Under the pieces are notes generated by a model. The model searched no databases and was not told the DNA's origin. It saw only the letters and a program-made list of their open reading frames with translations. Source: a candidate division KSB1 bacterium (GTDB lineage Bacteria; Zhuqueibacterota; Zhuqueibacteria; Zhuqueibacterales; Zhuqueibacteraceae). From it: a DNA stretch of 64,000 nucleotides. Position 1 is the first letter of the stretch. The number at the start of each line of letters is the position of its first letter. Positions 17,801-26,665 of this stretch are shown here, piece after piece. The stretch covers positions 62,001 to 126,000 of the forward strand of contig JAPDPX010000008.1 in assembly GCA_034506255.1 (NCBI GenBank), read 5' to 3'. The position numbers were made by a program, and so were the translations under genes.

Positions 17801-18172
17801 TCAGTGATTTTTCCACACCGCATAGACCAGCCACAACCAGCCGAACAAAAATGCCAGGCCGCCAAAGGGCGTGATCGCAGCCAACCATTTCATGCCGGTC
17901 ACCGCCAGGAGGTACAAACTGCCGGAGAACAACAGCATGCCGAGCACGAAGCCCCAGCCCGCGGGTTGCAACGGGAGCGCGGGATAGTGGCTCTGCAGCA
18001 GCCCAAGCAGGAGCAGGGCGGTGGTGTGAAACATTTGATACTGCACCGCTTTTTCATAGATCTCCCGGCCATCCACATCGAGTGTCGCCTTCAAAGCGTG
18101 GGCGCCGAAGGCTCCCAATGCGACGCTGAGAAAGCCAGAGAGAGCAGCAAGCACCAGCCAGAGTTTTGCCAT
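17801..18172 (-). CDS. DUF423 family membrane protein
   Basis: A 123-residue, four-helix membrane protein. The N-terminal 'AALSGFLSVALGAFGAHAL' and 'YEKAVQYQMFHTTALLLLG' followed by 'FSGSLYLLAVTG' and 'TPFGGLAFLFGWLWL' are the DUF423 (YgdD-type) signature. ATG 18172 gives the usual family length. Function is not established in any organism I know of. It starts 13 bases after the lipoprotein gene on the same strand and is probably co-transcribed with it. Confidence 0.9.
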   Translation of the reverse strand: MAKLWLVLAALSGFLSVALGAFGAHALKATLDVDGREIYEKAVQYQMFHTTALLLLGLLQSHYPALPLQPAGWGFVLGMLLFSGSLYLLAVTGMKWLAAITPFGGLAFLFGWLWLVYAVWKNH

Positions 18173-18185
18173 GGCATCTTCCGAC

Positions 18186-18830
18186 TTAAGGATTGGTGAA
18201 TTCTTTGTCCACAATGTGGATGGCCCCGGGATACTTCAGCGGCAGGCCGGCAACGGTTACGGTGGGCGTGGCGGCCAGGGTGAGGCGCGCGGCGTTGCCC
18301 TGCTTGCCGGCGATGGCGAGCGCGAGATTCAAAACTTCCATGTAGCCGCGCTCGCCGAAAAATTGATAGAGATCGAGCGACATGTGCAGCGGGATTATGG
18401 TGGCCTGGCCGGTGCCAGGGATTTCGATCGGGCCGCCGAGGTCGCCGGTGATCGTTTCCTGGTCATCGATCTTCAATGTCCACGCCAGCGCGGTGAGCAC
18501 GGCGGTTTTTTGCGGGCTGCCACCGCTGCCGTCGTTGGGGTTTTTGGCGGCGACATTCAGCGTAAAGGACATGGGCAGGGATTTCTGTGCGAAGGCCGAG
18601 GTCAGCCGGATGCCATCCTGCAGATTCAAGGAGGCGGGATCATCGATCTTGGCCAGGCTCACGCCCGCGAGCGTGCCGGGCACGACGCCATCGAGTTTGA
18701 ACTGCAGCCGTTTCACATTCAAGAGCGCGTCCTGCATTTGTTGCAGCGCGGCACACCCGGAGCAAGCCAGCAGAGCGACCACCCACAACAGGCGCCAGTG
18801 CCTGCGCCTGCTCCGAACTCGACTTCTCAT
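18186..18830 (-). CDS. LEA type 2-like lipoprotein
   Basis: A 214-residue protein with an Arg-rich start, a hydrophobic stretch and lipobox 'LLACSGC' (Cys around residue 26). The mature region carries a WHy/LEA14-like beta-sandwich pattern: 'VKRLQFKLDGV', 'LPMSFTLNVAAKNPN', then paired strands and 'HMSLDLYQFF'. Proteins of this type are periplasmic lipoproteins of unknown role, sometimes linked to desiccation or envelope stress. ATG 18830 has AAGGAG eight bases upstream. It sits 57 bases after the CNNM transporter gene. Confidence 0.75.
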   Translation of the reverse strand: MRSRVRSRRRHWRLLWVVALLACSGCAALQQMQDALLNVKRLQFKLDGVVPGTLAGVSLAKIDDPASLNLQDGIRLTSAFAQKSLPMSFTLNVAAKNPNDGSGGSPQKTAVLTALAWTLKIDDQETITGDLGGPIEIPGTGQATIIPLHMSLDLYQFFGERGYMEVLNLALAIAGKQGNAARLTLAATPTVTVAGLPLKYPGAIHIVDKEFTNP

Positions 18831-18887
18831 GTTGTTCTCCTTCTTTGAATTTTTTGACAGGGCCGCGGCGCGGCCTGCCGGCCCAAT

Positions 18888-20204
18888 TCAAGCGCGCCCG
18901 GAATCAGCCGGCATCGCCGGCAGGGATTTCACCAGCACCTTGTCGACGCGGTTGCCATCCATGTCCATGACTTCGAAGCGCAGACCCTCCCATTCGAAAT
19001 ATTCGCCGGGAGTGGGAATGCGCTCCATGTGCACCATGATGAAGCCGCCCAGGGTTTCGTAATCCCCGCGCTCCTCACCGGGCAGATCCGACAATTGGAA
19101 AAGCTGTTTGAATTCATCGATGGGAATGAAGCCGTCCACCAGCCAGGAGCCGTCTTCGCGCTGCACCACCCGGGGCTGCGCTGTCATCCCGAGATTGGGG
19201 ACATCCCCAACGATCGCCTCCAGAATATCATTCAAAGTGAGCAGCCCCTGAATCTCGCCATATTCATCGATGGCGATCGCCAGGTGGGTGCGGGAGGTGC
19301 GAAACAGCTCGAGTACGCGCAGGACGCGCATTTTTTCATGCACGAAGAGCGGTTTGTGCATGACGGCCCGCAGATCCGGCGGCTGGCCGCTCAGGATGGT
19401 GGCCACCAAATCCTTCACCCGCACCACGCCGAGCAGATTGTCCAGGCTGCCCCGGCAAATGGGGAAGCGGGAGAAACCGCTGCTTACGATGCGGTTGCGC
19501 ATTTCTTCGATGGCATCATCGGGATCGAGCCACACGATGTCGCTGCGGGGGGTCATCAGCGTGCTGACGCGGCGGTCGCCCAGGCGAAAGACGCGGTCGA
19601 GAATGTGATGCTCGGCCTCTTCGAACACGCCGGCTTCCGCGCCCTGATCGATCATCGCCAGCACTTCTTCTTCTGTCACCGGCGGTTCCGTGGAGGGTTT
19701 GATGCGAAACAGCCGCAGCACCGCATCGGTCGAGAAGCTCAGCAGACGGACCGCCGGGGAAGCGATCACCGACAGGCGCCGCATCGTGTAGGCCATGGCT
19801 GCGGCGATGCGCTCGGGGGAATGCAGCGCCACGCGCTTGGGCACCAGCTCTCCAAGAATGAGGGAGGCCAGGGTGATTCCCAAAACCACCAGGGCCAGCG
19901 CCGCGGATTCGCTGTGGTGTTGCAGCCATGGAATCAGATTCAGCGCCTGTTGCAGCTCGCTGGCGAGAGTGGCGCCGCCGAAGACGCCGGCAATGGTCCC
20001 GATCAAAGTGATGCCCACCTGCACCGTGGAGAGGAAGCGGTTGGGGTCGTTGGCCAGTTCGAGCGCGGCGGCGGCGCGTTCATTGCCCCCCTCCGCCAGT
20101 TGCTCCAGGCGGAGTTTGCGCACCGAAACCAGGGCGGTTTCCGACATCGCAAAGATGCCATTGAGCAGGATCAACAGGAAAATGATGAAGATTTCTAGCG
20201 CCAT
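18888..20204 (-). CDS. CNNM/CorC-family (HlyC-type) cation transporter
   Basis: A 438-residue protein. Residues 1-200 are the DUF21/CNNM membrane domain ('FLLILLNGIFAMSETALVSVRK' start, 'TLIGTIAGVFGGATLA', 'GELVPKRVAL'). Next comes a pair of CBS domains ('VSTLMTPRSDIVWLD', 'VVRVKDLVATI', 'EYGEIQGLLTLNDILEAIVGD') and then the C-terminal CorC/HlyC domain ('VDGFIPIDEFKQLF', 'ETLGGFIM'). The family mediates Mg2+ (and Na+-coupled) transport with nucleotide-sensing CBS modules. ATG 20204, behind GAGGGCGAGG, is preferred over the longer open frame to 20417, whose extra residues are not conserved. It belongs to a run of cation-transport genes. Confidence 0.9.
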   Translation of the reverse strand: MALEIFIIFLLILLNGIFAMSETALVSVRKLRLEQLAEGGNERAAAALELANDPNRFLSTVQVGITLIGTIAGVFGGATLASELQQALNLIPWLQHHSESAALALVVLGITLASLILGELVPKRVALHSPERIAAAMAYTMRRLSVIASPAVRLLSFSTDAVLRLFRIKPSTEPPVTEEEVLAMIDQGAEAGVFEEAEHHILDRVFRLGDRRVSTLMTPRSDIVWLDPDDAIEEMRNRIVSSGFSRFPICRGSLDNLLGVVRVKDLVATILSGQPPDLRAVMHKPLFVHEKMRVLRVLELFRTSRTHLAIAIDEYGEIQGLLTLNDILEAIVGDVPNLGMTAQPRVVQREDGSWLVDGFIPIDEFKQLFQLSDLPGEERGDYETLGGFIMVHMERIPTPGEYFEWEGLRFEVMDMDGNRVDKVLVKSLPAMPADSGRA

Positions 20205-20438
20205 CCTCGCCCTCACAACAAGTGAATGCCATGCGACTATGATTTCAAGATAATCATGTTGAGCGGAGATTACAAGCCCGGCCTGCTTCCGCGTGCGCCG
20301 GCATGGGTTTGCCGGGGTGCCGGCCACATACTGCGCGATGAGTGCCGCGGGCACGTGCAGGGTGGCGCCGGAGGCGAGCATGCAAAGCTGCGCCGGCAGC
20401 GAGACGGTGGAAAGCACGGATGACAGGGCGGAGCGCGT

Positions 20439-20785
20439 TCACAAGGCATGCGCCAGGCGTGCCATCTCGTAGTAAATCGGGATGCCGAGGGTCAGGTTGA
20501 AGGGGAAGGTAATGCCGAGTGATGCGGTCAGACACAAGGTCGGATTGGCCTGGGGGACGGCGATATGCATGGCGGCGGGCGCCGCGATGTAGGAGGGACT
20601 GGCTGCCATGGTGGCCAGAACCACCGTTCCACCCTGGGAGAGGCCGGTCAGGGCACCCATCGCCGCGGAGAGCAGCGGCATGGTCACGCCAAAAAACAGA
20701 AGAAAAAGCCCGCAATGTCGCAGATCGACCAGCCGCTGCACAGCCACGATTCCCCTCTCCAGCAGGAAAAAAAAACGAGCGCGCC
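20439..20785 (-). pseudogene. C-terminal remnant of SbtA sodium-dependent bicarbonate permease
   Basis: Reading minus from about 20785, the frame gives 'LERGIVAVQRLVDLRHCG', a membrane helix, then 'GGTVVLATMAASPSYIAAPA', 'ALP/AVPQANPTLCLTASLGITFPFN' and 'GIPIYYEMARL' before a stop at 20439. This is the last third of an SbtA/DUF897 permease, normally 320 residues or more. The upstream two thirds are missing: the site-2 protease gene stops at 20831, leaving no room. A run of nine T lies at the break (20766-20774 on the plus strand as A). No start codon or ribosome site is evident. The 20205-20438 stretch downstream shows no clear gene. Confidence 0.75.
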
Positions 20786-20830
20786 TGCTTGTCGTCCTGC
20801 TTGCAACCGGGTTGCAACGCTTCGGCCGGC

Positions 20831-21943
20831 TCAACTTTGAAAAGCCGGCTTCCAGCCGCGGCTTTTCCCGCCGGCCAGCGCGCTTTGAATCATGACGAAC
20901 TCGCCGATATTGTCCATGGTCACCAGGCCGATTATTTTGCCCTGGTCCAGCACCGGCAGGGTGTGGCACTGGCAGTTTTGCAGCCGGGCCATCGCGCCTT
21001 CCAGCATTTCGTTGGCCTCCACGGTTTCGAACTCGCGCTGCATTACGTCACGCACCCTCGCGTCCTTGCCAAATTTGCCGAGCGCCATCAGCAAGTCGCC
21101 GCGGGTGAGCACGCCCACGACCCGGCCGTCGTCGACCACGGGGAAGTCCTGCTGCGAACCCGCCAGAATCAGCTCAATGGCGCGGTTGAGGGTGTCGTAG
21201 CTGGAGAGCATTTGGAAATCGGTGAGCATGGCCAGCTTCACCGGAATGCCGCCCACCGCGGTTTTCATCTGCACCATGCCGGCTTCCTGCGCGGCGCCGA
21301 TCCACACGAAGAAGGCGATGAACAGCAGAAAGGGGTTGGTAAACAATCCGATGAAGCCGAACAGGAAGGCCATGCCCTGGCCGATGCCCGCGGCAATTTG
21401 CGTCGCGCGCGCGTAGCCGGCGCGGGTGGCGAGCAGAGCGCGCAAAACGCGGCCGCCGTCCATCGGGAAGGCCGGCAGCATGTTGAACAGAACCAGCCAG
21501 ACATTCACGATCATCAGCCGTTCCAGGAACGAGCCGCTGGTGACGGTGAGACCGGCGAACGGTTCGAAGGTGTTGGTTGCCTGCAGCCACACGAACAGGG
21601 CGAGGGCGATCACCACGTTCACTGCCGGCCCGGCCAGCGCGACCCACAATTCCTGGCGGGGATCATCCGGCATGCGTTCCAGCCGGGCGACGCCGCCGAT
21701 GGGTAGCAGGGTGATGTCGCGTGTTTTGATGCCGTATTTCTTCGCGGTGAGGGCGTGGCCAAATTCATGCAGCAGCACGCAAGCGAAGAGTGCCAGAATG
21801 AAGCCGACACCGGAGACCAGCATCGCCAGGCTGTAGCCCTGCAGCCAGTGCATCACGGCAATGAAGCCGATCAACAACAGGAAGGTGGTGTGGAGGTAAA
21901 CACTGATGCCGAAGAATTCTCCGATTTTCCATGACCATTTCAT
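20831..21943 (-). CDS. Site-2 protease (M50) with two CBS domains
   Basis: A 370-residue membrane metalloprotease from ATG 21943, preceded by GGAGAGAGG. The zinc site is 'LLHEFGHAL' (HExxH) and the third ligand region 'NMLPAFPMDGGRVLRALL'. Six hydrophobic segments cover residues 10-235. The C-terminal ~130 residues are a CBS pair ('QDFPVVDDGRVVGVLTRGDLL', 'CHTLPVLDQGKIIGLVTMDNI'). This is the SpoIVFB-like/Rv-type CBS-M50 group, which probably cleaves membrane substrates under control of a nucleotide bound to CBS. It lies 34 bases downstream of the Na+/Ca2+ exchanger gene, so likely co-transcribed. Confidence 0.92.
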   Translation of the reverse strand: MKWSWKIGEFFGISVYLHTTFLLLIGFIAVMHWLQGYSLAMLVSGVGFILALFACVLLHEFGHALTAKKYGIKTRDITLLPIGGVARLERMPDDPRQELWVALAGPAVNVVIALALFVWLQATNTFEPFAGLTVTSGSFLERLMIVNVWLVLFNMLPAFPMDGGRVLRALLATRAGYARATQIAAGIGQGMAFLFGFIGLFTNPFLLFIAFFVWIGAAQEAGMVQMKTAVGGIPVKLAMLTDFQMLSSYDTLNRAIELILAGSQQDFPVVDDGRVVGVLTRGDLLMALGKFGKDARVRDVMQREFETVEANEMLEGAMARLQNCQCHTLPVLDQGKIIGLVTMDNIGEFVMIQSALAGGKSRGWKPAFQS

Positions 21944-21977
21944 ATGCCTCTCTCCTTTGCAACAAGTTCCACCGGGT

Positions 21978-23084
21978 TCAAACGCCTTCTGCCGGGCCGT
22001 GCTGCCGCCGGTGCCAGGCATGAGCCGCCAGCAGGATCAACGTGAGCGCGACCAGGGGCGTTACGTATTTGAACAGAATCAGACTGAATGCCTCGACCCG
22101 ATCATGGCCGGTGGCATCCAGGATCAAATACAGCGTGTAGGCCAGATAACAAGCAAAGAGCAGCGCACCCTCGCGGCGGCCGATGCGGAAGCCGGTGAAG
22201 AAGACCGGCAGGCAGGCGAATGCCACTGCCATCATCACCGGAATATCGAACCGCAACGCCGCCGGTGGGACTTTCACCCCGTGCGGCGCGAACAGGCTGG
22301 CCAGCCCGAGCACGGCGAGAAGGTTGAAAATGTTGCTGCCCACCACATTGCCGACCGCGATATCGCGCTCTCTGCGCAGGCTGGCAATGATCGAGGTCGC
22401 CACCTCCGGCAGGGAGGTGCCGGCCGCAATGATCGTGAGGCCGATGATCAGCTCGCTCAAACCCAGCGCCTGCGCCACGACAACCGCGCCCTCGACCAGC
22501 CAGCGCGAGCCCAGCACCAGCAGGCCCAGGCCGGCAATGATCAGGGCGAGATTCACCAACCATTGCGGGGAACGGCTGCGCGCGCCGTACTGCCGTTCAT
22601 ATTCCTCTTTGACCGGCTGCTTCTCCCGGCGACTCTGGCGGATCGCCCAGACAACATAAACGACATTGATTGAAAACAGCAGCAGCCCGTCCAGGCGGCT
22701 CAGTCTGCCGTCCAGCGCCAGCAACAACACCAGCAAGGAAACTGCGATCATCAGCGGCACTTCATAGCGAATGAGCTGCTGCGACACCACCAGCGGCGTG
22801 ATGATGGCGGCGAGGCCGAGAAGGAACAGCACGTTGAAAATATTGCTGCCAACCACGTTGCCCAGCGCGAGATCCGCCTGTCCGCTCAAGCCGGCGTGGA
22901 TGCTCACCGCCAGTTCCGCAGAACCGGTGCCGTAGGCCACCACCGTCAGTCCGATCACCAGCGGCGAAATGCCCAGCGCCGCTGCCAAGCGCGAAGAGCC
23001 TTTTACCAGGGCCTCGGCACCGACGATCAACAGAACCAAACCCAGGACGAACAGCAGCAAAACCATCATGCTCATGAATCGCAT
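21978..23084 (-). CDS. Calcium/sodium antiporter (CaCA family, YrbG-like)
   Basis: A 368-residue, ten- or eleven-helix protein with the two inverted alpha repeats of the CaCA superfamily: 'VVAYGTGSAELAVSIHAG' with 'GNVVGSNIFNVLFLLG', and 'IIAAGTSLPEVATSIIAS' with 'GNVVGSNIFNLLAVLG'. The acidic residues in both repeats (Glu in SAEL and LPEV) bind Ca2+/Na+. It exports calcium using the sodium gradient. Start is ATG 23084 or ATG 23075, three codons downstream; the GGGAG position does not settle it. It follows mrpG by 82 bases on the same strand, which makes functional sense because both depend on Na+. Confidence 0.92.
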   Translation of the reverse strand: MRFMSMMVLLLFVLGLVLLIVGAEALVKGSSRLAAALGISPLVIGLTVVAYGTGSAELAVSIHAGLSGQADLALGNVVGSNIFNVLFLLGLAAIITPLVVSQQLIRYEVPLMIAVSLLVLLLALDGRLSRLDGLLLFSINVVYVVWAIRQSRREKQPVKEEYERQYGARSRSPQWLVNLALIIAGLGLLVLGSRWLVEGAVVVAQALGLSELIIGLTIIAAGTSLPEVATSIIASLRRERDIAVGNVVGSNIFNLLAVLGLASLFAPHGVKVPPAALRFDIPVMMAVAFACLPVFFTGFRIGRREGALLFACYLAYTLYLILDATGHDRVEAFSLILFKYVTPLVALTLILLAAHAWHRRQHGPAEGV

Positions 23085-23166
23085 CGTCTCCCAAAATATT
23101 GGTGAAGCCACACCACCTGGCACCGTCTTGCATACCGTCCTGTCTGCCACGCTTGTCTGCGCCGCT

Positions 23167-23580
23167 TCAGGCTGCCGGCGGTGAATCGCCGGGCGGGGCA
23201 GAGCCTGCCGCCTCCTGCCGGTCACACGTCACACTGGCGAGCTGCTGCTGCTCATGATCATAGCGGCCTTTCAGTTCATCCCAGCGGGTTCCCCGCCACA
23301 GGCCGGGGCCGGCGAGATAGGCGGCCCGGCCGATTTTATGCGCCGCCACCGGTGCGGTCAGGATCAAAAAGACGACGATGGCGATGATGCGCGCGCTGAT
23401 GGCAAAATCAGCGAAGTGCAGGGCTGCTCCCAGCAGCACGCAAATGACACCCAGCGTGGCTGCTTTGGAGATGGCGGACATGCGCAAATAGAGGTCGGGC
23501 ATGCGCAGAACGCCGACCGCGGCGAGCAGCATGAAAACCGCACCGGTGAGCATGAGCATCAAACTAAACAGATCTGCCAT
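23167..23580 (-). CDS. mrpG: Mrp Na+/H+ antiporter subunit G
   Basis: A 137-residue protein with three membrane helices and the MnhG/MrpG signature 'GVLRMPDLYLRMSAISKAATLG' early in the chain and 'ISARIIAIVVFLILTAPVAAHKIGRAA'. The last ~40 residues are a polar tail that is longer than usual for the family. ATG 23580 lies inside the end of mrpF (17-base overlap), so translation is probably coupled. It is the last gene of the complete mrpABCDEFG operon. Confidence 0.93.
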   Translation of the reverse strand: MADLFSLMLMLTGAVFMLLAAVGVLRMPDLYLRMSAISKAATLGVICVLLGAALHFADFAISARIIAIVVFLILTAPVAAHKIGRAAYLAGPGLWRGTRWDELKGRYDHEQQQLASVTCDRQEAAGSAPPGDSPPAA

Positions 23581-23851
23581 CCTCGGATCGCCTCCTTTCC
23601 ACATATGCCGCAAATGCGAGTATGCCCACGAAGGACAGCAAGGCCACGACGATCGCCACGTCGAGATACACCGGCTGCCCGGCGCCCACGCCATAAGCCG
23701 CGATGATGCCGATGCCGATGGTGGTGATCAAATCGAGGGCGACCACGCGGTCGGGCAGGCTCGGGCCGGCCAGCAGGCGAATGAAAGCCAGCACGATCGC
23801 CAGGCCAAGCACCGGCATGATGAACAGGAAGATGATTGACTGCAAATTCAT
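23564..23851 (-). CDS. mrpF: Mrp Na+/H+ antiporter subunit F
   Basis: A 95-residue, three-helix protein with 'RLLAGPSLPDRVVALDLIT', the MnhF/MrpF hallmark, and a conserved Asp in the 'YLDVAIVVALLSFVG' helix. It overlaps mrpE by four bases and mrpG by 17. Length equals the family norm. Confidence 0.94.
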   Translation of the reverse strand: MNLQSIIFLFIMPVLGLAIVLAFIRLLAGPSLPDRVVALDLITTIGIGIIAAYGVGAGQPVYLDVAIVVALLSFVGILAFAAYVERRRSEDGRSV

Positions 23852-24315
23852 CCGAACACCTCCCGAATACGCCGTTCAAAGCCCTGCTTGGTGTCCCGCC
23901 GGAACTGTTCAGGATCTTTCAGGTGCATGGCGTGCACGTAAAGCACGCGCCGATCGGAGGAAACATCCAGGCTCATGGTGCCCGGCGTCAGCGTGATCAA
24001 ATTCGCCAGCAGCGTGATTTCCGCATCGGTTTTGACCTCCAGGGGGATCGCTACGATGCCGGGCTGCAGGCGCCGCAGCGGCGACAGCATGCTGATCGCA
24101 ACCCGGACGTTGGCGACGACCACCTTCCAGATAAAAAAGAGCAACAATCCGAGCACGCGCGGCACTTTCACGAAATACTGTTCGGCGCCCAAATGGCCGC
24201 GCCCCAGCCAGAGCAGCAAATAGCCCAGGCCGAAGCCGAAGAAGAAATTGACCGGGCTCCAGCCGCCGGTCAGCGCGACCCAAACGAGCGCCAAAAAGAC
24301 ATTGAGCAGCAGCAT
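23848..24315 (-). CDS. mrpE: Mrp Na+/H+ antiporter subunit E
   Basis: A 155-residue protein: N-terminal membrane helices ('VFLALVWVALTGGWSPVNFFFGFGLGYLLLW') and a cytoplasmic domain with 'LTPGTMSLDVSSDRRVLYVHAM', the conserved MnhE/MrpE motif. It starts two bases after the mrpD stop. Confidence 0.93.
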   Translation of the reverse strand: MLLLNVFLALVWVALTGGWSPVNFFFGFGLGYLLLWLGRGHLGAEQYFVKVPRVLGLLLFFIWKVVVANVRVAISMLSPLRRLQPGIVAIPLEVKTDAEITLLANLITLTPGTMSLDVSSDRRVLYVHAMHLKDPEQFRRDTKQGFERRIREVFG

Positions 24316-24317
24316 TT

Positions 24318-25820
<1,503 letters not shown>

Positions 25821-25902
25821 GAACAGAGGTGATCCTTCTTCATCAAAGCAGATCCGCTCTGCAAGCCACCGGGACCGGCGGATCGTTGCATAGCGTGTCG
25901 AC

Positions 25903-26250
25903 TCAGGTGTCGGTCGCTTTCATTTCGTCCAAATCATCGCTGCCCACGGTTTGATAAGCGCGTTTGAGCAGCACCAGGGCGAAGGCTTGCACGCCAAAAC
26001 CGATGACGATGGCAGTCAAAATCAGGGCCTGCGGCAGTGGATCCGCAAACGGCTTGTCGGGGGTCAGGGCTCCGGGCAACACGATGGGCGGCCGGCCTGG
26101 GGTGAGGCGGCCCACCGTAAACACCAGCAGATTGGCGGCGTGACCGAGAATGGCGAGGCCGAGAATGAGCTTGACGAGGCTGCGCCGCAGCATCAAATAC
26201 AAGCCGGCGGCATACAACCCGCCAATCACCACAGCCAGGACGGTCTCCAT
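25903..26250 (-). CDS. mrpC: Mrp Na+/H+ antiporter subunit C
   Basis: A 115-residue, three-helix NuoK-like subunit. 'GLYLMLRRSLVKLILGLAILGHAANLLVF' and 'DPLPQALILTAIVIGFGVQAFALVL' are the diagnostic NuoK/MnhC segments. ATG 26250 is five bases after the mrpB stop; the frame is open further but only this start fits the family length. Confidence 0.94.
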   Translation of the reverse strand: METVLAVVIGGLYAAGLYLMLRRSLVKLILGLAILGHAANLLVFTVGRLTPGRPPIVLPGALTPDKPFADPLPQALILTAIVIGFGVQAFALVLLKRAYQTVGSDDLDEMKATDT

Positions 26251-26255
26251 GGCAC

Positions 26256-26663
26256 TCACTCCTCCGCCAGGTTGAGGATGATGGTCAGGATGATGCCCAC
26301 CACCACCAGATAAACGCCGAGATCGAACAAAACCGGCGTGCCGACTTTTCCCAGAACCGGCACGGGCTGTTGGTACCAAAGCCCGGTCATGAACGGCCGT
26401 CCCTGCAGCAGGGAAAGCAGGCCGCTGCCCAGCGCCACCACCAGGCCCGCGCCGATCAATGTGCGCGGATCGACGCGCAGGGCCTGGCGCACTTTGGCGA
26501 TGCCCTCGGCGATGGCGTAGAGCGCAAATGCGGCGGCTGCCACCAAACCGCCCACAAAACCGCCACCCGGCTCGTTGTGTCCACGAATGAGCAGGAAGAC
26601 GGAGAACAACAGCAGCAACGGCAGCAGGGAACGCACGGCCACAGACAGAATCAATGAAGGCAT
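26256..26663 (-). CDS. mrpB: Mrp Na+/H+ antiporter subunit B
   Basis: A 135-residue, four-helix protein with 'LIRGHNEPGGGFVGGLVAAAAFALY', the MnhB signature, and a C-terminal hydrophobic pair ending 'ILTIILNLAEE'. ATG 26663 lies seven bases after AGGAGG; an ATG two codons earlier (26669) would be too close to it. The gene begins three bases after mrpA stops. Confidence 0.93.
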   Translation of the reverse strand: MPSLILSVAVRSLLPLLLLFSVFLLIRGHNEPGGGFVGGLVAAAAFALYAIAEGIAKVRQALRVDPRTLIGAGLVVALGSGLLSLLQGRPFMTGLWYQQPVPVLGKVGTPVLFDLGVYLVVVGIILTIILNLAEE

Positions 26664-26665
26664 GA

